A stretch of 64,000 nucleotides of DNA from Actinomadura rayongensis (GCF_009831215.1 NZ_WUTW01000008.1:62001-126000), one strand, 5' to 3'. Counted from the first letter of the stretch, positions 40,765 to 49,654 are shown. Program-made: numbers and translations. Notes: generated by a model from the letters alone, not told the origin.

Positions 40765-40914
40765 ATGCGCATGCCGATCCGCCCCGACCGGGTGATCAGG
40801 ACCGGACCGGGCCGCTACACCGTGCTGCTCGTCGGACTCGGCGCCGCGGGCGTCGCCATCGGCTGGCTCGGCCCGGACATGGCCGACCGCGCCGCCGTCA
40901 TCCGCCGTCGCTGA
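40765..40914 (+). CDS. Small single-pass membrane protein
   Basis: 49 aa: a basic start (MRMPIRPDRVIR), one hydrophobic helix (VLLVGLGAAGVAIGWLG) and a basic end. The strong AGGAAGGGAG site supports translation. Its last 17 bases overlap the convergent sulfotransferase end. No family assigned; small Ala/Gly-rich membrane peptides like this are common and poorly studied in actinobacteria. Confidence 0.55.
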   Translation: MRMPIRPDRVIRTGPGRYTVLLVGLGAAGVAIGWLGPDMADRAAVIRRR

Positions 40915-41854
40915 GCGTGTAGCCGAGGCGGGTCAGCTCCGTCTCGGCGACCCGCTCCACCTGGACGACCTGGCGCGGCGACAGCCGGTCGCGCCAGATG
41001 CCCGTCTCGGGCTCGGCCGCGCGGCGGTCGCGGGGCCGGACGAGGCCCGCGACGGTCCCGGTGGAGATCTCGGCTTCCAGATAGCCCGACAGCGTCCGGG
41101 CGATCTCGGTAGGACGCCGGACGAGGTCCTCGTAGCGCAACGTGAGGAGCTGGTCCTCGGGCGTCTGCGCGCGCAGCCGGGCGCTCAGCCGGACCGCGCC
41201 CCGCCAGCGCAGCGCGCACTTCACGGCCGGTGCGGCGGACGGCCAGCGGTCGCGGTCCTCGACGTCCTCGACGCCGAGGAACGGGTTCGGGAACACCGTG
41301 TCCAGGTTCGCGAGGCCCGGGCGGAACCACGCCATGCAGCGCTCGTCGCCGAGCATGTCGGCGACGACGTCGCGGCCGTCGCGGATCACCTGGACGAGCT
41401 GGGCGTCGGGGAAGGCGTCCAGCAGGACGTCCGCGCTGTAGAGCAGGTCGGGCGAGGCGTCGCCGAACCGCTCGACGCGCTGCGACTCCACGCACGGGCC
41501 CGTCCGCTCGGCCTCCGCGCGGGACGCGCCCGCGCGCAGCCGCAGCCCGGCCAGCTCCCGGCACTCGGGCGGACATTCCGCGCACGACCGCGCGGAGATC
41601 TGCCACGACTCGGCGTAGGCGTCGCGCAGCACGCGGGCGGCGCCCACGACGCGGTCGGCGGCGATCTGGGGACGGCGCGCGAACGCGTACGTGACGCGCA
41701 GGACGCTCGGCCGCCCGGACGTCAGATGGAACCCGGCGGAACGTTTCACGGCACGGGCGATCAGGTCCGCACCCGAGTGGGGGGCGCCCAGGACGAACAC
41801 CGGGCGGCGGACCTTCGTGCCGTGGATCACCAGGATGTGCGGCGTGGACCTCAT
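40898..41854 (-). CDS. Sulfotransferase-family protein
   Basis: 318 aa. The N-terminal phosphosulfate loop reads FVLGAPHSGADLI in place of the usual PRSGTT, and the 3'-phosphate motif VIRDGRDVVADM is near residue 145. LLTLRYEDLVRRP is a family hallmark. These enzymes use PAPS to sulfate carbohydrates, lipids or antibiotics. An unusual Cys cluster (SCAECPPEC, about 90-98, plus later Cys) suggests bound metal. ATG 41854 has GGGAAG upstream. The altered loop makes activity less certain. Confidence 0.82.
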   Translation of the reverse strand: MRSTPHILVIHGTKVRRPVFVLGAPHSGADLIARAVKRSAGFHLTSGRPSVLRVTYAFARRPQIAADRVVGAARVLRDAYAESWQISARSCAECPPECRELAGLRLRAGASRAEAERTGPCVESQRVERFGDASPDLLYSADVLLDAFPDAQLVQVIRDGRDVVADMLGDERCMAWFRPGLANLDTVFPNPFLGVEDVEDRDRWPSAAPAVKCALRWRGAVRLSARLRAQTPEDQLLTLRYEDLVRRPTEIARTLSGYLEAEISTGTVAGLVRPRDRRAAEPETGIWRDRLSPRQVVQVERVAETELTRLGYTLSDGG

Positions 41855-41950
41855 ATGACTTCCCAGTTTGTCATCCCGGTGGAGGTGCGCGCGGTTCCTG
41901 CGGTGTGCGCCCTCATGGACATCGGGGCAGTACCCGGACGTACCGGGCCG

Positions 41951-41956
41951 TAGCCT
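41951..41956 (+). promoter_or_regulatory. -10 box of the sirtuin gene
   Basis: TAGCCT, 7 bases, then ATG 41964; leaderless pattern, no ribosome site. Confidence 0.4.
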
Positions 41957-41963
41957 GGTTCTC

Positions 41964-42725
41964 ATGGAGCTTCCCGCCGCCCTCGCCGCCGCGCTGCCGC
42001 GGGCTTCGGCGATCACCGTCCTCACCGGGGCGGGGATCAGCACCGACAGCGGCATCCCCGACTTCCGCGGCGCCGAAGGGGTCTGGACGCGCGACCCGAA
42101 CGCCGCCGAGCGCGCGACCATCGGCGCCTACTTGTCCGATCCCGAGGTCCGCCGCGAGACGTGGCGGATGCGCCGCGACCACGCCGTGTGGGGCGCCGAG
42201 CCGAACGCCGGACACCGCGCGCTGGCGGACCTGGAGCGGGCCGGACGGCTGCGGGCGCTCGTCACGCAGAACATCGACGGCCTGCACCAGCGGGCCGGGT
42301 CCGGCGCCGTCCTGGAGATCCACGGGACGATGCTGGAGGCCGAGTGCCTGGTCTGCGAGCTGCGGACGCCGATGCCGGACGTCCTCGCCCGCGTCGCCGC
42401 CGGGGAGGACGACCCGCCGTGCGTCGAGTGCGGCGGCGTCCAGAAGGCCGCGACGATCTCGTTCGGCCAGGCGCTGGACCAGGACGTGCTGGACGCCTGC
42501 GTCCGCGCCGCGCGGTCCTGTGACGTGTTCCTCGCCGTCGGGACGTCGCTGACCGTCCAGCCCGCCGCCGGGCTGTGCCTGGAGGCCGTGGAGCACGGCG
42601 CCGCGCTGATCGTCGTCAACGCGACCGAGACTCCTTACGACCCGATCGCCGCCGCCGTCGTGCGCGAACCCATCGGAACCGCCCTGCCGGAGCTGGTCGC
42701 GGCGGTCCTCGCGCCGCCGTCCTGA
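41964..42725 (+). CDS. cobB: NAD-dependent protein deacylase (sirtuin)
   Basis: 253 aa class III deacylase. GAGIS and DSGIPDFRG bind NAD, QNIDGLH and the catalytic His of EIHGT are intact, and the zinc site is formed by C-x2-C pairs in ECLVCE and PPCVEC. Removes acetyl or other acyl groups from lysines, for example on acyl-CoA synthetases; a prpE lies 16 kb away. It is divergent from the sulfotransferase. Confidence 0.95.
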   Translation: MELPAALAAALPRASAITVLTGAGISTDSGIPDFRGAEGVWTRDPNAAERATIGAYLSDPEVRRETWRMRRDHAVWGAEPNAGHRALADLERAGRLRALVTQNIDGLHQRAGSGAVLEIHGTMLEAECLVCELRTPMPDVLARVAAGEDDPPCVECGGVQKAATISFGQALDQDVLDACVRAARSCDVFLAVGTSLTVQPAAGLCLEAVEHGAALIVVNATETPYDPIAAAVVREPIGTALPELVAAVLAPPS

Positions 42726-42949
42726 TCGTTGGACCTTCGTGACCGCCGACCCCTTCCCCCTGCGGCCAACTCCTGCAATTCTCAGTAGGTCGCACGGGGA
42801 GGAGGGGTCGGGTTGGGACACGGGGGAGCCCGTCGGGGGGCGGGCGGGGACGGTTCCGTCCTGCCCTGGACACGCCGTGCCGGCCGCATCGTCGGCGCGT
42901 CCGCTTGGACCGCTCCGGGCTGCGGTCCAGCCCCCGAGGGAGGTCCCCG

Positions 42950-43858
42950 ATGACCGGACGGCACGCGCGCCCCGAGCCGACCCACGACGGCACCCTGGAC
43001 TCACTGCTCCACCTCGTCGCCGAGAGCCTCGGCTACGCCTGCGCCACGTTCCCCGGCGACGTCGTGCAGCTGGAGGGCGCCGGGCCGGACGGCCGGTCCA
43101 ACCGCCTCCACGTCAGCATGCGCACGCTGCGCCAGCTCGCCCGGCTCGTGCCCCGCGACGACTGGCCCGCGCTCGTCTCCGACCACGTCACGACGATCGT
43201 CACGGCGATCGAGGAGCCGCTGGACCTCAGCGACTTCGACCTCGCCCAGCACCTGCTGCGCACCCGCATCTACCCGGCCGAGGCCGACAACGGGGTGCTC
43301 GCGGCGCGGCCGTTCGCGCCCGGCCTCATCGAGGTCGTCGTGGTGGACACCCCGACGACCGTCCGGACCGTCACGATCGACGAGATGGACGGCTGGCCGG
43401 TGTCGGGCGACGCGCTGTTCATGCTCGGCCGCGCCAACGTCCGCGCGGACGGGCCGCTGGAGCACGAGGAGCGCGACCTCGCGGGCGTGCGGGTGTCGGT
43501 CCTGCACGGCTGGACGTTCTACGCCGTCACGCACCTGGCGTGGCTGGAGGAGTACCTGCCGATGGGGTCGCGGGGCGCGCTGGTCATCGCGCCGAACCGG
43601 GGCCTGGTCGTCGCGCACCCGCTGCGTCCGGGCGGCGCGGACGTCCGCGCGCGGTACCGGGCCGTCGCGACGGCGGCGGCCGAGCTGCAGGCGCACGCGC
43701 ACCGCGCCTACGAGGACGGCCCCGGCTCGCTCAGCCCGCACCTGTACTGGTGGCGCGGCGGCGAGCTGACGCTGCTGGAGACCCGGTACGAGGGCGACGC
43801 GCTCGTGCTCCCGCCGGACCTGGTGTCCGTGCTGACGTCGCACGCGGCCGAGCACTGA
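42950..43858 (+). CDS. Conserved protein of unknown function
   Basis: 302 aa, apparently soluble, alpha/beta with a conserved-looking HGWTFYAVTHLAWLEEYLP centre and a C-terminal segment LYWWRGGELTLLETRYEGD. ATG 42950 has GAGGGAGG upstream. I do not recognise the family. The 224-bp gap before it is GC-rich and shows no other gene. Confidence 0.75.
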   Translation: MTGRHARPEPTHDGTLDSLLHLVAESLGYACATFPGDVVQLEGAGPDGRSNRLHVSMRTLRQLARLVPRDDWPALVSDHVTTIVTAIEEPLDLSDFDLAQHLLRTRIYPAEADNGVLAARPFAPGLIEVVVVDTPTTVRTVTIDEMDGWPVSGDALFMLGRANVRADGPLEHEERDLAGVRVSVLHGWTFYAVTHLAWLEEYLPMGSRGALVIAPNRGLVVAHPLRPGGADVRARYRAVATAAAELQAHAHRAYEDGPGSLSPHLYWWRGGELTLLETRYEGDALVLPPDLVSVLTSHAAEH

Positions 43859-43883
43859 GGCTCCGCGCCGCCCTCGCCTTGGG

Positions 43884-44318
43884 TCAGGGCGACTGCTGGA
43901 TGTAGCCCACGAGGTGCTCGCGCTCGCTCTCCAGCGCGTCGATGGAGCTCTTGACGACGTCGCCGATGCTGACGATGCCGGCGAGGCGTCCGTCCACGAC
44001 GACGGGCAGGTGGCGGAAGCGGTGCTCGGTCATGGACTGGCGCACGTCCTCGACGCGGTCGTCGGGGGAGCACGTCCGCACGTGCGCGGTCATGATCTCG
44101 GTGACGGGCACGCCGAGCAGCCCGGCGCCGCGCGCGTGCAGGTGGCGGACGACGTCGCGCTCGGACACGATGCCGTTGATCGCGGCGCCGTCGGCCGACA
44201 CGACGGCGGCGCCGATGTTGTGCTCGGCGAGGACGGACAGCAGGTCGCGGACGGTGGTGGCGGGCGGCACGGTGGCGACGAGGTCGCCCTTCCTCCGCAG
44301 GATGTCCCGGATGCGCAT
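43884..44318 (-). CDS. CBS-domain protein
   Basis: 144 aa consisting of two CBS motifs (about 8-65 and 75-130), as in HRP1-like mycobacterial proteins. CBS pairs bind adenosine nucleotides or similar ligands. NGIVSERDVVRHL and AGIVSIGDVVK mark the ends of each motif. ATG 44318 is preferred because GGAG lies about 10 bases upstream; GTG 44327 would add three residues. Divergent from the NDH-2-like gene, with which it may share control. Confidence 0.9.
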   Translation of the reverse strand: MRIRDILRRKGDLVATVPPATTVRDLLSVLAEHNIGAAVVSADGAAINGIVSERDVVRHLHARGAGLLGVPVTEIMTAHVRTCSPDDRVEDVRQSMTEHRFRHLPVVVDGRLAGIVSIGDVVKSSIDALESEREHLVGYIQQSP

Positions 44319-44486
44319 GGGGGTCACACTCCGCAGTTCCGTTGGGGCGGGTACCGCAACGGTCGCATGGATTCGGGGAGCGGAAAAGGCCGTCGGTCGG
44401 AACTTGACCGGCCCCCGGTCGCGGGCCGCGCCGGTGTCGTCACGTACGGTGATTTAACGGCAGCCGAACCGTACGGAGGAACGACC

Positions 44487-45788
44487 GTGCCCGCACCCCG
44501 CATTGTGATCATCGGAGCCGGGTTCGCCGGCTACACCGTCGCGCGCCGGCTGGAACGGACGCTCCGCCCGCACGCCGCCCAGATCCGCATCGTGTCGCCG
44601 TTCGGGTACACGCTCTACCAGCCGCTGCTGCCGCAGGTGGCGGCCGGCGTGCTGGACCCGCGCTCGATCGCCGGGTCGCTGCACCGGCTGCTGCGGCGGA
44701 CGCAGCTCGTCCCGGGCTCGGCGACCGGCGTGGACCTGCGCGCCCGGACGGTCGACGTCGACACGATCGACGGCCGTACGACCACCCTCCATTACGACCG
44801 TCTCGTGGTCTGCCCCGGCAGCGTGACCCGCACGTTCGACATCCCGGGCCTGCACGAGCACGGGCACGGCATGAAGAACCTCGCCGAGGCCGTCTACCTG
44901 CGCGACCACGTCGTCGCGCAGCTGGAGCTGGCGAGCATCGCGCGCGACCCCGCCGAGCGGGCGGCGCGGTGCGGCTTCCTCGTCGTGGGCGGCGGCTACT
45001 CCGGCGTCGAGACGGCCGCGAACCTGCAACTGCTCACCGCGCAGGCCATGCGCCGCTTCCCCCGGCTGGACCCGGCGCTGCTGAGCTGGACGCTCGTCGA
45101 CGTCGCCGATCGCCTCCTGCCCGAACTCGGCGGACGGCTCGGCGAGGTCGCGCGGCGCAAGCTCGGCGAGCGCGGCATCGACATCCGGCTCGGCGTGAGC
45201 CTGGACCGGCTGACCGAGGACGAGGCCGTCCTCACCGACGGCCGCGTCCTGCCGTGCCGGACGGCGGTCTGGACGGCCGGCGTCAAGCCCGCGCCGTTCG
45301 TGGGCGCGATGGCGGCGCCGACCGAGCGCGGCCGGCTGATCGTCGGCGCGAACCTCGTCCTGGAGGGCCGTCCGGACGTGTTCGCGCTGGGCGACGCCGC
45401 CGCCGTCCCCGACCTGGCGAAGGGCAACGGAGCGATCTGCCCGCCGACCGCGCAGCACGCGAGCCGCCAGGCCGAGGTGGCGGCCGACAACGTCGTCGCC
45501 TCCCTACGCGGCGCCGACCTGACGGAATACCGCCACCGGGACCTAGGCCTGGTGGTGGACCTGGGAGGCGGCCAAGCAGTAGCCCGCCCTCTGGGCCTGG
45601 GGCTCACCGGCCTCCCCGCCCAGGCCGTCACGAGCGGCTACCACCTGCTGACCGTCCCCGGCCTGCGCGCCAAGGCCCGCGTCCTCACCAACTGGACCCT
45701 GCACCGCCTCGGCGGCGACGACCTGATCCGCCTCGGCTTCCTCGACACCCGCACCGGCGCCCTCGCCGACCTCGAACACACCGCCTAG
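44487..45788 (+). CDS. FAD-dependent NAD(P)H dehydrogenase (NDH-2-like)
   Basis: 433 aa. Two nucleotide-binding motifs are clear: FAD site VIIGAGFAGYTVARRL and NADH site VVGGGYSGVETAANL; ALGDAAAVPD is the second FAD contact. The arrangement fits type II NADH:quinone oxidoreductases, which pass electrons to menaquinone without pumping protons. GTG 44487 has ACGGAGGAA upstream. Its stop is 4 bp into the convergent EphD-like gene. Quinone use is inferred. Confidence 0.9.
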   Translation: MPAPRIVIIGAGFAGYTVARRLERTLRPHAAQIRIVSPFGYTLYQPLLPQVAAGVLDPRSIAGSLHRLLRRTQLVPGSATGVDLRARTVDVDTIDGRTTTLHYDRLVVCPGSVTRTFDIPGLHEHGHGMKNLAEAVYLRDHVVAQLELASIARDPAERAARCGFLVVGGGYSGVETAANLQLLTAQAMRRFPRLDPALLSWTLVDVADRLLPELGGRLGEVARRKLGERGIDIRLGVSLDRLTEDEAVLTDGRVLPCRTAVWTAGVKPAPFVGAMAAPTERGRLIVGANLVLEGRPDVFALGDAAAVPDLAKGNGAICPPTAQHASRQAEVAADNVVASLRGADLTEYRHRDLGLVVDLGGGQAVARPLGLGLTGLPAQAVTSGYHLLTVPGLRAKARVLTNWTLHRLGGDDLIRLGFLDTRTGALADLEHTA

Positions 45789-47548
45789 CCGAGGTTGAGG
45801 CGGGCCAGGCGGCGCATCGCGGCGGGGGAGACGCGGGCGACGAGGTGGGCCAGGCGGGCTTCGGGGGTCACCGGGACGACCGCGCGGTTCTTCCGGACGG
45901 ACGCGACGATCTGTTCGGCGACGCGTTCGGGGCCGAAGCCGCGCAGGGCGTAGGCGCGGGACGCTCGGCGGCGGTTGGTCTCCTGGTCGGCGTCGCTGCG
46001 GCCGACGAAGCGGGACGTCCGGGTGATGTTGGTGTTCACGATCCCCGGGCAGATCGCCGTGACGCCGATGCCGTCGCCGTGGAGTTCCGCGCGCAGGCAC
46101 TCGGTCAGCATGAGGACGGCGGCCTTGCTCGTCGCGTAGGCGGGGAGCGTCCGCGACGGCGTGAAGGCCGCCGCCGACGACGTGTTCACGATGTGGCCGC
46201 CCTCGCCGCGCGCCTTCATCTGCGCGGCGAAGAGGCGGGAGCCGTGGACGACGCCCCACAGGTTCACGTCGAGGACGCGTTTCCAGTCGTCCTCGGTGTG
46301 GTCGAGGAACGAGCCCGCCATGCCGATCCCGGCGTTGTTGACGACGACGTCCGGGACGCCGAGGTCGTGTTCGACGGCCTTGGCGAAGTCCTCCATCGCG
46401 GCGCGGTCGGACACGTCCACCTCGTGGGCGTGCGCGGCCGGGCCGAGCAGGCCCGCGAGTTCGGCGGTGCGGCGGGCGGCGGCGCCGTCGACGTCGGCCG
46501 CGACCACCTCGGCGCCGCGCTCGGCGAACGCCAGCGCGGTCGCGCGGCCGATCCCGCTGCCCGCGCCGGTGACGACGACGAGCGCGCCCTCGAACGGGCG
46601 CCGGTCCGCGCCGACCCGCGCGCCGCGGACGGCGCGCTCCTGCGCCGGGGCGAGCGGCGCGCCGGTGACGCGGTCGATGTGCTCGGCGATCCAGCGGGCG
46701 ACGACGTCCGGGCGGCTGCGCGGCACCCAGTGCCCGGCCGCGATCGTCCGCAGCGACAGGTCAGGGACGTGCGCGGCGAGCCCGCCGACCAGGTGCGGCG
46801 ACACGAACCGGTCCCGCGTCGGGACGATCACCTGCGTCGGCACGGTCGTGCTCGGGTCGCGGGGCCGCAGGAGCCGCTGCGGCATGTTGGCGCGGTAGAG
46901 CCCGACCCCGGCCGAGCCGTCGCGCGGCAGCGTCCGGGCGGGATGGCCGGGACGCGGCGCGACGCCCTCGCCGGTCTCCAGCGCGCGGGCGAACGGCCGT
47001 CCGATCCCGGCGCGCCACAGCACCTCCGGCACCAGCGGCGTCTGGAAGAACCCGATGTACCAGGACCGCAGGCCCTGCCCGGCGAGGCGCCGCAGGTTGC
47101 GGGGCGTCGGCCGGCGCAGGCCGGCGCGGAACCAGCGGCCGACGTGGTCGAGGGAAGGCCCGGAGATCGAGGTGAAGGACGCGAACCGGTCCGGCATCGT
47201 CCGGACGGCCTCCCACGACTGGATCGACCCCCAGTCGTGCCCGACGAGGTGGACCTTCCGGTCGGGCGCGGCGGCGTCCAGCACGGCCCGCAGGTCCGAC
47301 ATAAGGTAGGCGAAGGTGTAGCGGCGGCGTCCGTACGGCCGCGACGACGCGCCGGATCCGCGCACGTCGTACCGAACGACGTGGAACCGATCGACCAGCC
47401 GCGCCGCGACCTCGTCCCACACCGCGTGCGTGTCGGGGTAGCCGTGGACGAGCAGCACGGTCGGCCGGGCCGGGTCGCCCTGCTCGTAGACGGCGAGGTC
47501 GACGCCGTCGCCCCGGACGCGCCGGACCCGGACGTCTCCGCCGCTCAC
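45785..47548 (-). CDS. ephD: EphD-like alpha/beta hydrolase fused to short-chain dehydrogenase
   Basis: 587 aa fusion. The N-terminal half is an epoxide-hydrolase-type alpha/beta hydrolase: HGYPDT oxyanion region, nucleophile Asp in GHDWGS, and late His in AGHWVP. The C-terminal half (about 310-587) is a classical SDR with TGAGSGIG, NNAGIG and YATSK. The same architecture and length occur in mycobacterial EphD, implicated in mycolic-acid-related lipid chemistry; the substrate here is unknown. GTG 47548 overlaps the M24 stop as GTGA. Confidence 0.93.
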   Translation of the reverse strand: MSGGDVRVRRVRGDGVDLAVYEQGDPARPTVLLVHGYPDTHAVWDEVAARLVDRFHVVRYDVRGSGASSRPYGRRRYTFAYLMSDLRAVLDAAAPDRKVHLVGHDWGSIQSWEAVRTMPDRFASFTSISGPSLDHVGRWFRAGLRRPTPRNLRRLAGQGLRSWYIGFFQTPLVPEVLWRAGIGRPFARALETGEGVAPRPGHPARTLPRDGSAGVGLYRANMPQRLLRPRDPSTTVPTQVIVPTRDRFVSPHLVGGLAAHVPDLSLRTIAAGHWVPRSRPDVVARWIAEHIDRVTGAPLAPAQERAVRGARVGADRRPFEGALVVVTGAGSGIGRATALAFAERGAEVVAADVDGAAARRTAELAGLLGPAAHAHEVDVSDRAAMEDFAKAVEHDLGVPDVVVNNAGIGMAGSFLDHTEDDWKRVLDVNLWGVVHGSRLFAAQMKARGEGGHIVNTSSAAAFTPSRTLPAYATSKAAVLMLTECLRAELHGDGIGVTAICPGIVNTNITRTSRFVGRSDADQETNRRRASRAYALRGFGPERVAEQIVASVRKNRAVVPVTPEARLAHLVARVSPAAMRRLARLNLG

Positions 47549-48387
47549 GCCGCCGCCCGCGCGGCCCAGCGGCGGACGTGGGGCAGGTCGTCGTCGAGCC
47601 AGTACGCGTCGTCCTCGGTGACAACGAGCAGCTCCTCGAACTTCACACCGACGCCCCGGAACCCGATGTGCGGCTCGACGGCCCACAGGCCCGGCGTCGG
47701 CGGATGCTGCGACTGCCGGGCGCCGTTCCACAGCGGCGACCGTCCGGCCATGCGCTCCTTGACCAGCTCGCGCCCGATCGTCTGGAGGAACCGGACGCCG
47801 AACGGGAACGCGACGCCCTTCGGCAGCAGCCCGCCGATCACGCCGACCTGGTGCCCGATGACGCGCCCGGGGTACTTGCGGTGCCGGTTCTGGTAGCCCT
47901 GCCGGTCGATGAGGGCGTCCACCTCGGCGTAGATGTCGGCGAACTTCCGGCGCTCGCGGACGAGCCCGAGGATCAGCTCGCGGTGCGCGGCGAGGTCGGC
48001 GTCGACCTGCTCCCAGACGCGGTTCTCGCCGAGGACGCCCGCGTACCCGATGTCGGCGCAGTACCCGTCCCGGACGGGCGCGAAGTCGAGGATGTACGGC
48101 ATCCCCTCCTCCAGCCGGACGTTGGTCGGGAGGAACTGGGTGGGGATGCGGAAGCCCCGGAAGGCGGTCCGGTCGCCGAACCAGGCGAAGGGGACGTGCA
48201 GCCAGTCGTCCACGCCGTGGTCGAGCAGCCAGCGGCGCATGCGGCGGCAGGCCTCGCGTTCGGTCACGCCGGGCTCCAGCGTGGCGGCGACCTCGTCGGC
48301 GCACTGGTAGCAGAGGCGCTGGATCTCGCGGAACCGATCGAGCTCGGCGGCGTCGTCGGTACGGGCGAGCGCGACTTTATTGGACAC
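47545..48387 (-). CDS. M24-family metallopeptidase (prolidase/aminopeptidase fold)
   Basis: 280 aa pita-bread-fold protein. All five metal ligands can be placed: Asp in ILDF, Asp in CADIG, His in IGHQVG, Glu in AVEPH and Glu in FEELL. It lacks the N-terminal creatinase domain, so it resembles Met-aminopeptidase in size but not in sequence. Substrate unknown; it is cotranscribed with the EphD-like gene. The GTG 48387 fits a leaderless start. Confidence 0.9.
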   Translation of the reverse strand: MSNKVALARTDDAAELDRFREIQRLCYQCADEVAATLEPGVTEREACRRMRRWLLDHGVDDWLHVPFAWFGDRTAFRGFRIPTQFLPTNVRLEEGMPYILDFAPVRDGYCADIGYAGVLGENRVWEQVDADLAAHRELILGLVRERRKFADIYAEVDALIDRQGYQNRHRKYPGRVIGHQVGVIGGLLPKGVAFPFGVRFLQTIGRELVKERMAGRSPLWNGARQSQHPPTPGLWAVEPHIGFRGVGVKFEELLVVTEDDAYWLDDDLPHVRRWAARAAA

Positions 48388-48390
48388 GGT

Positions 48391-48423
48391 GTTAATTAAC
48401 CGCCTGCACTGAACCAGGGTCAA
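48391..48423 (-). promoter_or_regulatory. Promoter of the M24-ephD operon
   Basis: Minus-strand TTGACC (plus 48418-48423), 17-bp spacer, GTTAAT (plus 48395-48400), then 7 bases to GTG. The -10 lies inside a perfect 10-bp palindrome GTTAATTAAC (48391-48400), AT-rich against the GC-rich background and possibly an operator. Confidence 0.5.
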
Positions 48424-48702
48424 GCCGTTAGGTAAGTGACGCAGGCCACATTAACACCAAACCCGACAAAGCCGGGCTGCGAACCTCGCGTCCCACCGAC
48501 AAAACCAGCAGTCCCAGCAGCATCCTGAGTAACACCCGCCGTCGCGCGACCGCACGAACCGAGCGCGGGACGCGAGCCCCCTGCGCGGGACGCAAACCCC
48601 TGCGCAGGAAGCGAGCCCCTGCGGGACGCAAAGCCCCTGCGCGGGACGCTTACCCCCTGCGGGACGCGAGCCGCTAGGCGAGCGGCCCGCAGGAGAGACC
48701 CG
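48424..48702. other. Intergenic region holding a tandem repeat
   Basis: About 280 bp between the PF10118 gene end and the M24 promoter. It contains the repeat at 48563-48675 and an inverted copy of its GGGACGCGAG core at 48485-48494. No gene or ribosome site is seen. Confidence 0.5.
48563..48675. repeat. Six imperfect tandem repeats of 17-20 bp
   Basis: Units start at 48563, 48583, 48602, 48621, 48639 and 48659. Each follows the form (GC)GCGGGACGC-RARCCCCT with changes such as GGAAGC or TTA. Variation between units suggests an old array. Function unknown. Confidence 0.75.
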
Positions 48703-49632
48703 TTAATACGGGTCGTATCCAGCGGCCTGCGCGGCGGGGGAGCGGTGGATGTACTCCAGTGCCTTCGGCGTGGAGCAGATCTGCGACGGGTGGTGCGACG
48801 GCTTGAGGTAGATGGGCGCCTCGCCAAGCAGCAGCTTGAAGATCCCGGGCACGTGCCCCCGGCGCACCGACCGCCGGTAGGCGAGCAGGACGCGCGGCAG
48901 CGAGACGCGCTTGACGGTCGGGTCCTGCTTGAGCAGGTACAACGATCCGCCGATCAGCGCCCAGTAGAGGAAGAACAGCGACACGACCCAGGCGAGGACG
49001 CGCGTCGGGTAGCGTCCGCCGAGCGCCTGGAACACGTCGAACACGACGGACCGGTGCTCGACCTCCTCGGCGCCGTGCCAGCGCAGCAGGTCGAGCATCG
49101 TCGGGTCGATGCCGGCGCGGTCGAGCCGGTCGTCCTCCATGAGCCACTGGCCGAGGACGGCGGTGTAGTGCTCGATGGACGCGACGGCCGCCAGCTCGAA
49201 CCGGAGCCGCCGCCGCCAGGCGCGCGGGTTCTTCTTCTTGAGCGCGGCCATCTGCGCGGGCCGGTCGGCGTTGCCCTTGGCCGCCGCCTCGGTGATCTTG
49301 CTGACGTCGATGCCGTTGGCGGTGAGGATCTGGTCCAGGACGCCCTGGTGCGAGCGCGCGTGGACCATCTCCTGCCCGATGAAGCCCTTGATCTCCTCCA
49401 GCAGCCGCTCGTCCTTGATGTACGGACGCGCGTCCTTCACGCACTGGATGAACCACTTCTCGCCCTCGGGTAGGACGATGTGGAACGAGTTGATGATGTG
49501 CGTGGCGACCGGGTCGCCCGGGATCCAGTGCAGCGGCGTCTTCGTCCAGTCGAAGGCGACCCGGCGCGGCCGGATCGGAGGGTGCCGCTCGTCGATCGCG
49601 GACGCGGGGCTCTCGGGCGTCGACCTCGTCAT
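48703..49632 (-). CDS. PF10118-type predicted metal-dependent hydrolase
   Basis: 309 aa. Ferritin-like helical segments with E and H residues are present: GQEMVHARSH (about 90-99), SIEHYTA (about 155) and HGAEEVEHRS (about 188), typical of the family and suggestive of a di-iron site. A hydrophobic stretch near 225-245 may bind membrane. Function is not established. ATG 49632 has GAGGAG 5 bases upstream; the GTG two codons earlier is less well placed. Confidence 0.85.
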   Translation of the reverse strand: MTRSTPESPASAIDERHPPIRPRRVAFDWTKTPLHWIPGDPVATHIINSFHIVLPEGEKWFIQCVKDARPYIKDERLLEEIKGFIGQEMVHARSHQGVLDQILTANGIDVSKITEAAAKGNADRPAQMAALKKKNPRAWRRRLRFELAAVASIEHYTAVLGQWLMEDDRLDRAGIDPTMLDLLRWHGAEEVEHRSVVFDVFQALGGRYPTRVLAWVVSLFFLYWALIGGSLYLLKQDPTVKRVSLPRVLLAYRRSVRRGHVPGIFKLLLGEAPIYLKPSHHPSQICSTPKALEYIHRSPAAQAAGYDPY

Positions 49633-49654
49633 TCTCACTCCTCACATCCGTACC

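Noticed and set aside
48563-48675. CRISPR array
   Set aside because: Units are contiguous with no unique spacers and no cas genes are near.
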